From Metaphire vulgaris (lineage: Eukaryota; Annelida; Clitellata; Crassiclitellata; Megascolecidae): a stretch of 64,000 bases of DNA. Position 1 is the stretch's first letter, and each line of letters starts with the position of its first letter. The stretch covers positions 9,723,794 through 9,787,793 of the forward strand of contig CM030840.1 of assembly GCA_018105865.1 (NCBI GenBank). Reading direction: 5' to 3'. This document shows positions 21,030 through 31,339 of this stretch, one piece after another. A program made the position numbers and the translations under genes. The notes below the pieces were generated by a model that made no database searches, had not been told where the DNA came from, and was given only the letters and a program-made list of their open reading frames with translations.

Positions 21030-22130
21030 AGTTTCATCCGATTTCGATCGTCATAATCCTTCTTGAGCTGGATTTCATCTGCCGCTTGGCTTCCCACACT
21101 GGGCTTTGACCAAGAAACTTCATTTGTGCCCTTTATGGCTATCCTCTCAGGGCCAGGTCGGGGTCTGATATGGCTTCGATATAAATATCTCAACCCATCA
21201 TTTCAATGGCTTCTGTGGTTTGTTGGCTAGGATAAGCGAGACTTATTAATTTATGAATGTCAAATAGCAAATCAATTAATGTTTCTCCTGGCAGCTGTTT
21301 ACGGCGATAAAGTTGGGCCCGATAAACTTCAGCCAGTTCCTGAGTGCCAAATCGTTGCTTTAATCATTCAACAAGGGTGTCATAGGGGATGTTTTCTGAG
21401 GCCCTAAATTCCCACAAAATGTTTGTGGCATTCTGCTCCAAAGAACACTGAAGGAACGTGCTCTTTTCTTCTGAGGACCACTGGTTATATTTTGCGCACA
21501 ACTCAAATTGTTGTAAATATGCGTTAATGGGGGTTGTGCCATTATATTTGGTGGGCTTCATAAAGTGGCCAGTGGGGTAGCCAGGGATTGCTATGGGTTG
21601 CTTGTTGTTCGGGTTTGATGGCAACAGGGGGGTGATGGTGGTTGGTGTGGGTAAAGTACCTGTGTGGGTGGGTTGTTGGTGACAGCGGTTGGGTTCCTGT
21701 GTTTGTGGTTGCATGGGGTAGCCAGGGTGATGTAGAGGGTTGGCAGGGCAGGATTCATCCCAAAAACTATCTTGGGGTAAAATTCTGCGGATTCATCCTG
21801 TGCAACTGAGCCGGGGGGCGATTGTCGGGGTAGTTGTGTTGTCCATTTTGGACCCAGTGTGCACATAACTGGTCATTCTGGTGTCGACGGTCATTGTAAA
21901 TCAGGGGGGCAGGGTGGGGGTTCATTTCAGGTGAGGGCATGGAGATTGCAATGTAATCTTGGGGGCATTGGGGGGTTTTCTCTGGGAGGGTGAGGGCTTG
22001 GGTTATGTTCTGAAATATTGGCCATTCCATCGAGGGTAAGGAACTGGGAAGAATGGTAGGAGTAAGATGACGATGAAGACATTCTAACACAGTGAAAATA
22101 ATGCAATAAGTAAAGCTGAAATTAAAACAC
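21030..22130 (-). pseudogene. Ty3/gypsy-type Gag remnant
   Basis: After a Pro/Asn/Gln-rich start the minus strand reads KYNGTTPINAYLQQFELCAK, WSSEEKSTFLQCSLEQNAT and, after a frameshift near 21363, RFGTQELAEVYRAQLYRRKQ and GETLIDLLFDIHKLISLAYP. This is the capsid-like Gag domain of Ty3/gypsy retrotransposons. Frameshifts break it at least twice. No nucleocapsid, protease or polymerase follows; the copy is cut off where the LINE begins. Confidence 0.8.
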
Positions 22131-22155
22131 AAGCAAATGCAGAATATTCAGTTTT

Positions 22156-22169
22156 CACTTCTGGTACCA
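22156..22169 (-). other. Putative tRNA primer-binding site
   Basis: TGGTACCAGAAGTG follows one base after the CA end of the LTR. TGG... is the start expected for pairing with a tRNA 3' end (CCA). Which tRNA is not determined. Confidence 0.6.
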
Positions 22170-22170
22170 A

Positions 22171-23123
22171 TGCGACGCCTCTACTCCCCCCAGGAGTAAG
22201 ATTTATTCCGGTGTCTGCTGGCTCACAAACACTCGCCCAGGATGACCAAATTCCCCGTTAGCCCTGCTCTTAAGTATCTATCTATGTCCGTGGGTTCGTT
22301 GAATGTATGTGAGATCCAGACTGAATAGCTCATAAAGCACAACACAAGGAGCTTGCAAATATATCATATATAATGTATTCAAAAGCATGGCAAAATATGG
22401 TAAATGCAAAGAGTGAAAGAATGATAAAATGCACATATGATTCAGGCCTTTGGTAGCCTATAATGTTCAAACCTAATCATACAAAAAGTCAGTCACTGTC
22501 TACATGGCAATGAAATAATAGAGCAGCAAAGAAGTGGCTCAATCTAACGTAGCAATGAATAATATTCCTCACAGTATACTGCACTTGAGTTCTCAATAAT
22601 GTTCTGTTCATTAGAGCTGTTCAAGCTCTATTCTAATAATGCCAATCAAAGTATTCAACATATATAAGCAGCAATTAACCAAATAATAGCGATAAATCAA
22701 ACAGGAAAAATAATCTAACAACTAAGCAATTAAGCAAACGTAATTTACTTCTAAGGCTTCCTAGCAGAACTCCTGACTCTCGTCATCAGTTCCTAGTTTC
22801 CTTCCATTCTCCGATTTCTTCCTGATCGTCCTTCCTCGATGTTCAATCCCGGTTTATCTTCCAATCATGCAGCCACGATCGTAATTCCGGTTGTTCTCGG
22901 CTTCAACCTCTCAGCCTCAATTCCGACAACGCTCAGTCCCGATTCTCTGTCCTCTACTCTATTTATAATTTTCCTCTGGGCTCTCCACCCGCTCCAACGG
23001 CTCAGCCAGGGCGTGGCTGGGTCTAGTCAGTCTGGCTCCCAGCGCCCAAATTTCCTCCATCAGCCTATGCAGTAAGTCAGAGTAAAGGCTGTCCGATAAC
23101 CGCAATGATATGTTGCAGTAACA
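22171..23123 (-). mobile_element. Solo 5' LTR of the gypsy element, about 953 bp
   Basis: It begins TGTTACTGCAACATATC and ends GGCGTCGCA, giving TG...CA. A TATA box (ATTATAAATAG near 22968-22959) and an AATAAA near 22203 are placed as in an LTR promoter and polyadenylation site. Only one LTR is present, so the start is inferred from TG and not proved by a second copy. Confidence 0.6.
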
Positions 23124-23518
23124 GATGGCCTATGAGTGCTTCAAAACGCATCTGTTTCAAAATATTTTCCTTTACAGGCGTCTAACGTTATTGTGCCTTG
23201 AAAATAATCTAACGGCATTCAAGCAGGTCACGCATGAATGCATTCGACACCAGCCACGCCTAAGAAATCAATTACACCAGCCACGCCTAAGAAATCAATT
23301 GCACCGCAGTCAACATGTTAACTCATGTTGTTTAGTAAAAATAAACAAGCAAGCAATATGGACACATCATCCTGGCGTTGTGAAGTAAATTATCAGTGAT
23401 AGCATAACTGAAAGTGGCATTTTGTGTTCTGTTGATAATATTTGGTTTTGTAGCTTTTTCGTCAATATACTTCGGACAGATATTTGTTACTTTCAAATAG
23501 TTAGATTTTGCTTATAAT
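23124..23518. other. Possible LINE debris with a duplicated CAGCCACGCCTAAGAAATCA
   Basis: CTTCAAAACGCATCTGTTTC translates FKTHLF, a LINE C-terminal motif. The 20-bp word beginning CAGCCACGCC is repeated in tandem at about 23250-23300. Confidence 0.4.
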
Positions 23519-26385
23519 ATGTTGAAGTGCCAGATCTATCCTTTGCCCCAGTTCAGCACAACATACCAACTTGGGTGTATCACACAGCACATTTCCTTTC
23601 CAACTCACACTTTTGGCCACACCTTAGACCTATTAATCACCCTATCTTCTTCATCACTATCTCCTTGTTCATCAGTCAGCCGAAGCTCACCATCGGATCA
23701 TTTCCCCATTTTCACTATCCTAAATGTCTGCCCACCACCCCCTCCACCTCATTGTACCTACTCATTCCGCCGTCTCAATAAAATTGACATATCCACCTTT
23801 TGTGAAGACATTGAATCATCTGACCTCACCATCGAACCCCCAAACACCCTACAATCACTAATTGACAAATATAATTCTGTCCTATCTGCCCTACTCGACA
23901 AACATGCTCCCATAATCACACGGCCACTATCATCTCACGGTAACAACCCTTGGTACAATTCCTTCATCCATTCTTTTAAGTCATTTCGAAGACGTTTAGA
24001 AAGAATTTACAACCGAACACATTGTGTTATTGACCTTAAAAACCTCCGTTCTGCAACAAATCACTACCACAACCTTCTCATATCTGCCCAAAAAAATATT
24101 ATTCTAACTTAATTGCATCCAACAGCTCTAATCCTCGTAAACTCTGGAACACTGTGAATTGTCTATTCCACCACAATAAAGCAAAGCCTCTTCCTCAATC
24201 CATTTCGCAACTTGCTGAATCATTTGCTAATTTTTTTCTGGAAAAATTCTAAGATCCGCACCAATCTAAAATCTACCATGACCAATCAAAATACATCTCC
24301 ACATCACCCATCACCACCAGAAGCTCCTTCCAATTTTTCCTGCTTCACTCCTGTGACTGAGGAAGAAGTATCTAAACTCCTGCAGTCCTTTCCAAACAAG
24401 CAATGCAGTCTTGATCCAATACCAACCTCTCTTCTCAAACAGTGTGCCTCTGCCCTAGTACCAACTATATCAAAATTATCAATTTATCTCTTTCCACAGG
24501 CACATTCCCATCCTCATTTAAAAATTCCTCAGAACTCCACTTCTTAAAAACCAAACCTTGACAGAGAGGATCTCAACAATTATCACCCCATTTCAAACCT
24601 GTCTGTCCTCTCCAAACTCACAGAGAAAATCGTTCTTTCCAGACTAACCGAGCATTTGTCAAAAAACTCCTTATACAACACTCACCAATCCGCTTATACA
24701 AAACATCATTCAACAGAAACCGTCCTCACATACATTTATGACAAACTCCTCACTGCCATTGGATCTCAACGAGTTACTGGTCTCTGTCTCCTTGATCTTT
24801 CTGCTGCCTTTGATACTATAGATCACAAAATCCTACTGAAATGCCTTTCCCTCTGGTTTGGAATATCTTCTGTAGCTCACCGCTGGTTCCAATCCTATCT
24901 CCAATCTAGATCCTTTCAAGTTTCATGCCTGAATCAAACTTCATCACCCTCTGATCTATACTATGGAGTACCACAAGGATCTGTCCTTGGACCGGTTTTG
25001 TTCAGTCTCTACACTACCCCACTGTCATCCTTAATCAACTCTCTCAAATTGAATCATCAACTTTATGCAGACGACACTCAATTATTTCTTTCGTTTACTC
25101 CGTCTTCCTTTAAGGCATCAATCTCTGAACTAGAATCAGCATTTTCGTCAATCTCATCGTGGATGTCAGCTAATCTCCTTGCCTTCAATCCCTCCAAAAC
25201 AGAATTTCTCTTATTTGGACTGCCACAACAACTGAAAAAAAATTGAAAATCCCACACTGATTTTAGCCCCAGATACAATAATAACCCCTGTTCCAACTGC
25301 AAAAATCTTGGATTTACTTTTGACTCCTCCCTAAATTTTGAAGCTCACATATCTCAACTATCAAAACCTGTTATGCTCACATTCGTGATCTACGCCGCTC
25401 GTCCCTACCTTGATATTAAAACTGCTTCCACCATTGCCACTTCACTAGTTACTGCAACTCACTGTTTCACAATCTTCCAAAGGCTTCCATATGTAAACTT
25501 CAATTTCAAAATGCCTTAGCTCGCTGCAACTCACTGTTTCACAATCTTCCAAAGGACTTATAACTCACTTCATACATCAAAACCTGTCTAACAAATCTGA
25601 TAATTCCAAACAACCTGGATCTACCGTAATCGATTCAAAATGCCTTAGCTCGTGCAGTAATCTGATTCAAATTCTAAAATTGTGTCAACAGAATGCAGCT
25701 TTTTCCACATAACACCATTACTCAAATCCCATGGTGCACTGGCTCAAAATAGCAGAATTGCATTGAATATAAAATATGATATCGATGACTTATGACCTAA
25801 CTCACTTGTGTCCTTGTAAGTCTGGCATACAACAAAACCTGTCTAACAAATCTGATAATTCCAAAGAGAGTACAAGGTACAACAACCTGGATCTACAAGA
25901 TCTTCAACCCTTCCCGCCCCATCCCGTAACTCTCCTTCGCCTCGGGCCGCCTGTCACCGTGAGAAGGTGCCTCTGAATCAATCATCTCTCAAAATTTGCA
26001 ATCGTGCCGCTTCATACGCTGCGCTTCTCATGAGCTTTGGAACTCAATCTCCAAAATCCCTTTTTCATACTGTCTCAATTCCATCAAAGCCAAATAACAA
26101 ACTCTGAGTCACAATTTTCTCCCCTTCTTGCAACATCTCCTCATGTTTTTCTTTCTAAACTAAAATCATTTCTCTTTATAAAATCATTTCCTCCATAGCT
26201 GTAGCGTCCTGCCCACTCGCCCTTTTGATTAAATGACCCGGCATGAATGACCCACCTTTGGCTATAGCTACTTCATTTGAGATTAAGCGCATAGGAATAA
26301 GGAGCTACTTCGGTGCATCTTTTGAAAGCACTTTAGAAATTAACGAGATTTTACTTACTTACTTACTATCAGTCTATCATTTGTC
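23519..26385 (+). pseudogene. CR1/L2-type LINE L, endonuclease to 3' tail
   Basis: Pieces in order: THTFGHTLDLLIT and SPSDHFPIFT (end of the APE-type endonuclease, with the SDH motif), NPWYNSFIHSFKSFRRRLER, PNKQCSLDPIPTSLLKQC, GLCLLDLSAAFDTIDH, VPQGSVLGPVLFSLYTTPL, NHQLYADDTQLFLSF (YADD intact), then a badly broken C-terminus. The 3' end has GAAAGCACTTTAGAAAT and (TTAC)n near 26352-26368. Many frameshifts and local duplications (around 25450-25650 and 25830-25880) show it is dead. Confidence 0.87.
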
Positions 26386-26429
26386 TTTAGCAACTGTGCA
26401 ACTGTCAAAAATCAAACTTTGTTGTGTAA

Positions 26430-26640
26430 AAGCTTACATGCAAGGTCCTCGGCCTTGGCCTCGACCTCAGACCTGATGTCCTTGGCCTTGGCCTCGACCT
26501 CAGACCTGATGTCCTTGGCCTTGGCCTCAGACCTCTGGTCCCCGGCCTTGGCCTCAGACCTGCTGTCCTTGGCCTTGTTTAACAAGTCCTTGGCCCTGCC
26601 TTGGCCTCGAAAGTTGTGGCCTTGACTCCAAGTCTGCCTA
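26430..26640. repeat. GGCCAA-type hexamer array, third main copy
   Basis: CCTTGGCCTCGACCTCAGAC and CTGATGTCCTTGGCCTTGG repeat four to five times; the border TTGACTCCAAGTCTGCCTAA matches the other copies. Confidence 0.85.
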
Positions 26641-27127
26641 ATAGTACACAAGTGAATTGCAGTCTCTTGCTACTTTGAGTGACCTGAACAGTTTTACCCT
26701 ATTATTACTCAAATGACTAGTCCAGGACTGAGTGGTTTTCACAATGCAAGAGCAGCTTATATAGTGTTTGGAGATAAACCCCTTCTGCACGATTACCCAG
26801 TCCTAGTAGACATGACTGATAAAGTCACCACATGCCTCAGTCAACTTTATCATTAATAGCTAAGATGAATGCAAGCAAACCAATAACTCCCCTGTCAATC
26901 AAACTATCATTGAAAGCTATTATCATATAAAATTGCTACATTCTGAGACACCAAGCAGATTGCTACATTCTGAGACACCAAGCAGAAGTGCTTACAAGGT
27001 TATTTGAATCCCCTAAAGTCTAACAGAGGTGATAGATTCAAATTTCAAATGCTAAAGATATTATGACCAGTAGTTATTTAATTAATTGGAAATAATAATT
27101 GAAAAGCATATATATTTAACAACTTAC
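26641..27127. other. NAV intron, noncoding
   Basis: A direct duplication of a word starting TTGCTACATTCTGAGACACC is seen at 26932-26983. Otherwise nothing. Confidence 0.45.
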
Positions 27128-27177
27128 ATTTAAATGTAGAGATGAATTTGAATTGAGAGAAAGAGAAGATCCATGCA
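27128..27177 (-). CDS. NAV: Neuron navigator, small Ser-rich exon before the coiled coil
   Basis: A 50-nt exon sits between acceptor aatattttag and donor gtaagt. With the T left by the previous exon it encodes LHGSSLSLNSNSSLHLN and ends in phase 0. In NAV proteins a Ser-rich run of the type SSLSSASSVSS stands just before the coiled coil, so position and composition agree. It is isolated by introns of about 9.7 kb (5') and 11.0 kb (3') filled with transposons. Found by splice signals and phase, not by length, so it is slightly less certain than the coiled-coil exons. Confidence 0.78.
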
Positions 27178-27339
27178 CTAAAATATTAAAGTCAATATCA
27201 CTTGAAGCAAACCAATATAGAAGTTAGAATTCAGCATTTTTTGGTACACCGAAATAAGCATTCAGAAATAGTTGAATTTTATACAGAATGTAATGCCCAC
27301 TTTTAAAGTTAACTACATATTATACTATTAGACTTTAAA

Positions 27340-28545
27340 ACATGGCGATAAAGGACACGGCGTTGCTCTGACTACGTGACTACCTGGCCGAGAGAACACA
27401 GTCTGTCCTCTGGGAAGACCAGATGTCAACCGAACGCCCAGTCAGCTGTAGTGTCCCACAAGGCTCTGCCGTGGGACCGCTCCTTTTCATTCTCTATGTG
27501 GCAGACCTTGGTCGAATTGTTGGTTCGTATGGGCTGAACTGGCATGCCTTTGCAGATGAGAGGCAAGTGTATGGCTTCTGTCATCCCTCAGATTTGAGCC
27601 AACTGCAACACCGCCTGGAGGGATGCTTACGCGAAATTATGTCATGGACGGAGAGGAACCGACTCACTCAACCCGGACAATACAGAGATATTATGGATTG
27701 CTGCTCCCAGGAAATTGCACTTGCTGGACCATTCACCTTTAATCATTGGCGACGCCGTCATCGTTCCATCCACAGAAGTCCGCCTCATGGGTGTACTCCT
27801 TGACGATTCCCTGTCCCTCACCGTCCAGGTGAGCTCTACTATATCTCGAGCATGCTTCTTCCACCTGCGCAGGATCGCCGAAATTCGACGATACATCACT
27901 GTTCCAGCTGCGATCCAGCTCATCCGCGCTCTAGTATTATCCAGGTTGGATTACTGCAAAAGTATCCTCCTGAGGCTTCCGGATTACCAACTCAATCGCC
28001 TTCAGTCAGTGATGAACGCTGTAGCCCGTTAGATTTTCAATGTAAAGTGGAGAGAGCATGTGACGCTGATGCTAAGGGACAGGTTACATTGGCTCAGGAT
28101 TTCCGAGCGGATCATCTACAAACGTTGCGTACTGACGTTCCGTGCTCTGAGCAATCCTCTCTGTCCCGAATACCTGACCTTGCTCATCAGGCGGCGGACG
28201 ACATCAGGTTATCGGGAACATCTACGATCTAATATGCGACTCCGTCTTTACGACCCCTCTCCGTCTAAGACAGTGATGTTGGGGGAGATATCTAACCTGT
28301 GGAAACCCTCTACTTTGGAATGCACTTCCTGCGACTGCGACATCGATTACATCTGTGGATTCGTTCCTGACCTCTCTTAAGACGCATCTTTTTCGTGTCT
28401 CCTATGAATAGTTACCGGAAAATCTAGGGCCATCTTTCTGTACAAACCGATGAATTGCTGATGTAAAACACTCTCGACTTTAGCCTTAGCTATGCTATAG
28501 CATTTCACAAACAATTTATCTATGTAATAATAATAATAAAGACTT
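27340..28545 (+). pseudogene. CR1/L2-type LINE with damaged catalytic motif
   Basis: Frames show VPQGSAVGPLLFILYVADL, AFADERQVYGF (YADD changed to FADE), LVLSRLDYCKSILLRLPD, DRLHWLRISERIIYKR and PEYLTLLIRR. Three or more frameshifts and a TAG near 28030 break it. It ends in a TAATAATAATAA tail near 28526. Confidence 0.85.
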
Positions 28546-28549
28546 TATA

Positions 28550-28828
28550 AGACATTGGTATGCCCTCATTTCGAATATTATGTTCAAGCATGGTGTCCAT
28601 TTCTGAAGAGAGACCTTAGAAAGAGTATAACACAGAGCAGCAAAGACGATCAAAGGGTATCTATGAGGAAAGGCTAAAACACTGTAGATTGACAACCTTG
28701 GAAAAAAGGAGAATGAGAGGGGATTTAATTGAGATACACACAATACTAACAAAGTGGAAGTGCCAAGAGGAAGTTTTTTTACAACAAAACAGTATGATGG
28801 AAACCAGAGGACATAACATGAAACTGTT
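28550..28828 (+). pseudogene. CR1-type LINE C-terminus, left half (continues at 34190)
   Basis: Translation gives LEKRRMRGDLIEIHTILTKW and METRGHNMKLF, the conserved CR1 motif before the ending. The sequence resumes after the TTAA element at 34190 with QAAFFSAGVVDRWNELDENI. Together they form one copy split by an insertion. Confidence 0.72.
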
Positions 28829-29279
28829 TAACATCTTGACTGCGTCGTGACGACGAGCGTCGTCATAAATTTCTTTTCGCCGTTGCTGCGTGACGACAAG
28901 CGTCGTCATATAGTAGTATGTATTCCCATTGTGCTGTAATGGTCTTATGTCCACAGTATTGAATTGCCTAATGACTGCAGTAGTGAATAGATATTTTTGT
29001 TGCTGAGTAGCTGATGCCTGGATGGAAGTCACCTGACATCAGTGACACTATCAAGGGCGAAAAAAGGGGAGTGCCTGGTTGTAAGCAGGATAATCAAGCA
29101 GCAGTTTGTTGGATAAGTTGACTGTTTCCAGTCCTATCATACACAAATTAAATATTGGCAGTGACTTTTCTGCCATTTTCAGAAAGCCAGTTGGCGTGAA
29201 AAAAATAGCTTTAACTTTTTAAAAACTTTTTGATAACTGCATTTTGTTTCGATTTAGTTATATTTGTTAGCAAATAGCA

Positions 29280-29400
29280 ATATTATGTTATATATGTTAT
29301 ATATTATTATTATTATTATTATCTACGACAATTATATATAGCATATATAAAGTATAACATATATAAGAGATGTTAAATAAGTGTGTCTTTAGAGCTTCTC
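29280..29400 (-). mobile_element. LINE-type 3' end with ATT tail
   Basis: TTATTATTATTATCTACGACAATTATATATAGC, read on the minus strand, matches the GCGCTATA...TTGTC + ATT tail layout, degraded. Sequence 29400-29620 is probably its body. Confidence 0.45.
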
Positions 29401-29639
29401 AAAACAGCCGACGGACTTCGGGCCGGGCTCAAAAGATTGTCAAATAAAACGGGTCTTTGAAGGCGGAGGGACGATCAACAATGTCCGACTACTGAGTGAC
29501 GGCGCTGTCGTTAAACCGCTTGCCATCGAGTGTGATCTTCTGTTCAACTCATTAAGAAACCCTCGATCAATGGAACTTGCCAATTCTTTCCGGTTTAACT
29601 TTACGGATGGTTCATTGCAGTGATCTTCTGTTCAACTCA

Positions 29640-29860
29640 TTAATCCCTGTCCTGGTCCTTTAACTACGGATGGTTCATTGCAGTGACCAATTTGGTCCTT
29701 GTCCTTGTCAATTTGTCCTCATCATCCTTGGGGAGTCAGTCCTCATCCTTATCCTCGTCCTTGGGGGTTCGGTCCTCGTCCTTATCCTCATCCTTGCAGA
29801 TCGGTCCTTGTCCTGGTCCTTGTAACTTAGTCCTTGAAAAGTCCTTATAAGGACCAAATT
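29640..29860. repeat. TCCTTG-type degenerate array 1
   Basis: Units of GTCCTTGTCC, TCCTCATCCTT and CCTTGGGG(A/G)(G/T)TC(A/G)GTCC alternate. It is preceded by a duplicated word CGGATGGTTCATTGCAGTGA (29604 and 29664 regions). Related to the array at 30405. Confidence 0.85.
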
Positions 29861-30069
29861 ACTTGTATACCATTTTCAATTGTACTGATAATTATGTTCC
29901 AAGGTAAGAGTAGTATGTGGATTTATATTTGGCTACATACTTGCGTTGAGTTACTCTAAATGTTTAGTCATTGTTTCCTTTATAATACCAGTTGATTCTT
30001 TAGCAGGACTAAAATGTTTAGTCATTGTTTCCTTTATAATACAAGTTGAAGAGTTGATTCTTTAGCAGA

Positions 30070-30185
30070 ATTCTTTGTTGCCCAGCGACGTTGGCTCCAG
30101 TTGAACGAGTGTTTTCGCAAAGTGGTCTCATAATTAGACCTCACCGTGTGTGCATGACTGATCAGCTGCTGGAAACACTTTTTCA

Positions 30186-30189
<4 letters not shown>
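30070..30189 (+). pseudogene. hAT transposase C-terminal dimerisation domain fragment
   Basis: The frame reads CCPATLAPVERVFSQSGLI, then IRPHRVCMTDQLLETLFHF. This is the signature of the hAT dimerisation region (PATSAPxERVFSxxGxIxxxxRxxxxxxxxxxLxFL). Forty codons remain, cut by an ATT microsatellite at 30190. It may be unrelated to the BED fragment at 2.4 kb. Confidence 0.88.
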
Positions 30190-30222
<33 letters not shown>

Positions 30223-30260
30223 ACTTGACAATTTCTTAAGCGCAGTAACATAGCTAGGTG
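30190..30260 (-). mobile_element. ATT microsatellite and LINE-type 3' end
   Basis: (ATT)n at 30190-30220 is followed by TTGACAATTTCTTAAGCGCAG, nearly identical to the 3' end at 13480-13500 on the same strand, so a second tail of that repeat family. Confidence 0.65.
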
Positions 30261-30404
30261 GCTAAAGTCAAAGGCGCATTTGAAATGCAGCATTGCTGTT
30301 GACTAGACTATGTTTTACAACATTCTTTTTTTCCTTTTCTAATTTTGTGATTCGAATTGAAATTGTGTTTGTTTTTTTCCTTTCTGACTTTTTTGTCTGA
30401 CAGA

Positions 30405-30620
30405 AGTTGGTCCTTGTCCTTGATCCTTGTCCTTGGGGTCAGTCCTTGTGGTACTTGTGCTTGAGGGGTAAGTCCTCGTCCTTGTCCTCGTCCTTGGGGG
30501 GTCAGTCCTTGTCCTTATCCTCGTCCTTGGGGGGTCAGTCCTTGTCCTTATCCTCGTCCTTGGGGGGTCAGTCTTTGTCCTTATCCTCATCCTTGGGGGG
30601 TCGGTCCTTGTTAACATCAC
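30405..30620. repeat. TCCTTG-type array 2
   Basis: A roughly 42-bp higher-order unit with CCTTGGGGGGTCAGTCC and TTGTCCTTATCCTCGT repeats four times, with simpler units at the left. Continuous open frames on both strands result from the repeat. Confidence 0.92.
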
Positions 30621-30624
30621 TGGT

Positions 30625-30785
30625 TCATTGTTGTCCTATGAATCACATAGTTGACTCTTGTCCGATAACAAGACTCTAGGATGGCGGTATTTAGACATTA
30701 AACTCAGCAAATGATGTCGCAGTCAAATGGCTGATTTCTTTCAGCACTTGAAGCATACGATAATAATAATAATAATTGTTGTCCT
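30625..30785 (+). pseudogene. LINE C-terminal zinc-knuckle fragment
   Basis: MNHIVDSCPITRL and, after a stop, SANDVAVKW repeat the ending seen at 55860-55980 (MSHLVDSCPITRL, TADNVAIKW), including the ATAATA tail. Confidence 0.65.
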
Positions 30786-31088
30786 TTATTCCCTAGTCCC
30801 TAATAGCTACCCCTCCACTCGTAGGTAGTACTAAGCAAGCAAGCCGATTGTTAGTCGACTTTCTCGGCTATATACAGTATTTAGTGTGACTTTAATAGCT
30901 CCGTCCGGTGATTCTGGTCTATCCTGTAAGGCGTCAGATTTGGATATGTGCTGGGGCAACCATTTCACAGCATCGCACTGCCATTGGACACTGATACCAT
31001 TGAGAACATACTATTTTTGCATTCTAATTCTTAAACTGTATCGATCGGCTGCATTTTTGCCATAAGTCGCCCGTGCAGGGGTCTAACT

Positions 31089-31142
<54 letters not shown>

Positions 31143-31339
31143 CATATGTTATATATAACATATATAACATATATATAACATATGTTTATATAACACACAT
31201 ATATAACATATATAACTATATATATATGTTATGTATGTTATATATAACATATATAACATATATAACACACATATATAACACATACAACATATATAACATA
31301 TATATAACATATATATAACATATATAACATATCATCATC
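31089..31339. repeat. TA microsatellite passing into an ATATAACAT array
   Basis: About 26 TA units, then irregular ATATATAACATATATAACAT repeats. The same array resumes at 33916, on the other side of the RTE element. Confidence 0.95.

Noticed and set aside
22839..23075. 78-codon plus-strand frame
   Set aside because: It is antisense within the LTR and covers the TATA region.
31073..31318. Ile/Tyr repeat protein
   Set aside because: It is the translation of a TA-rich array.
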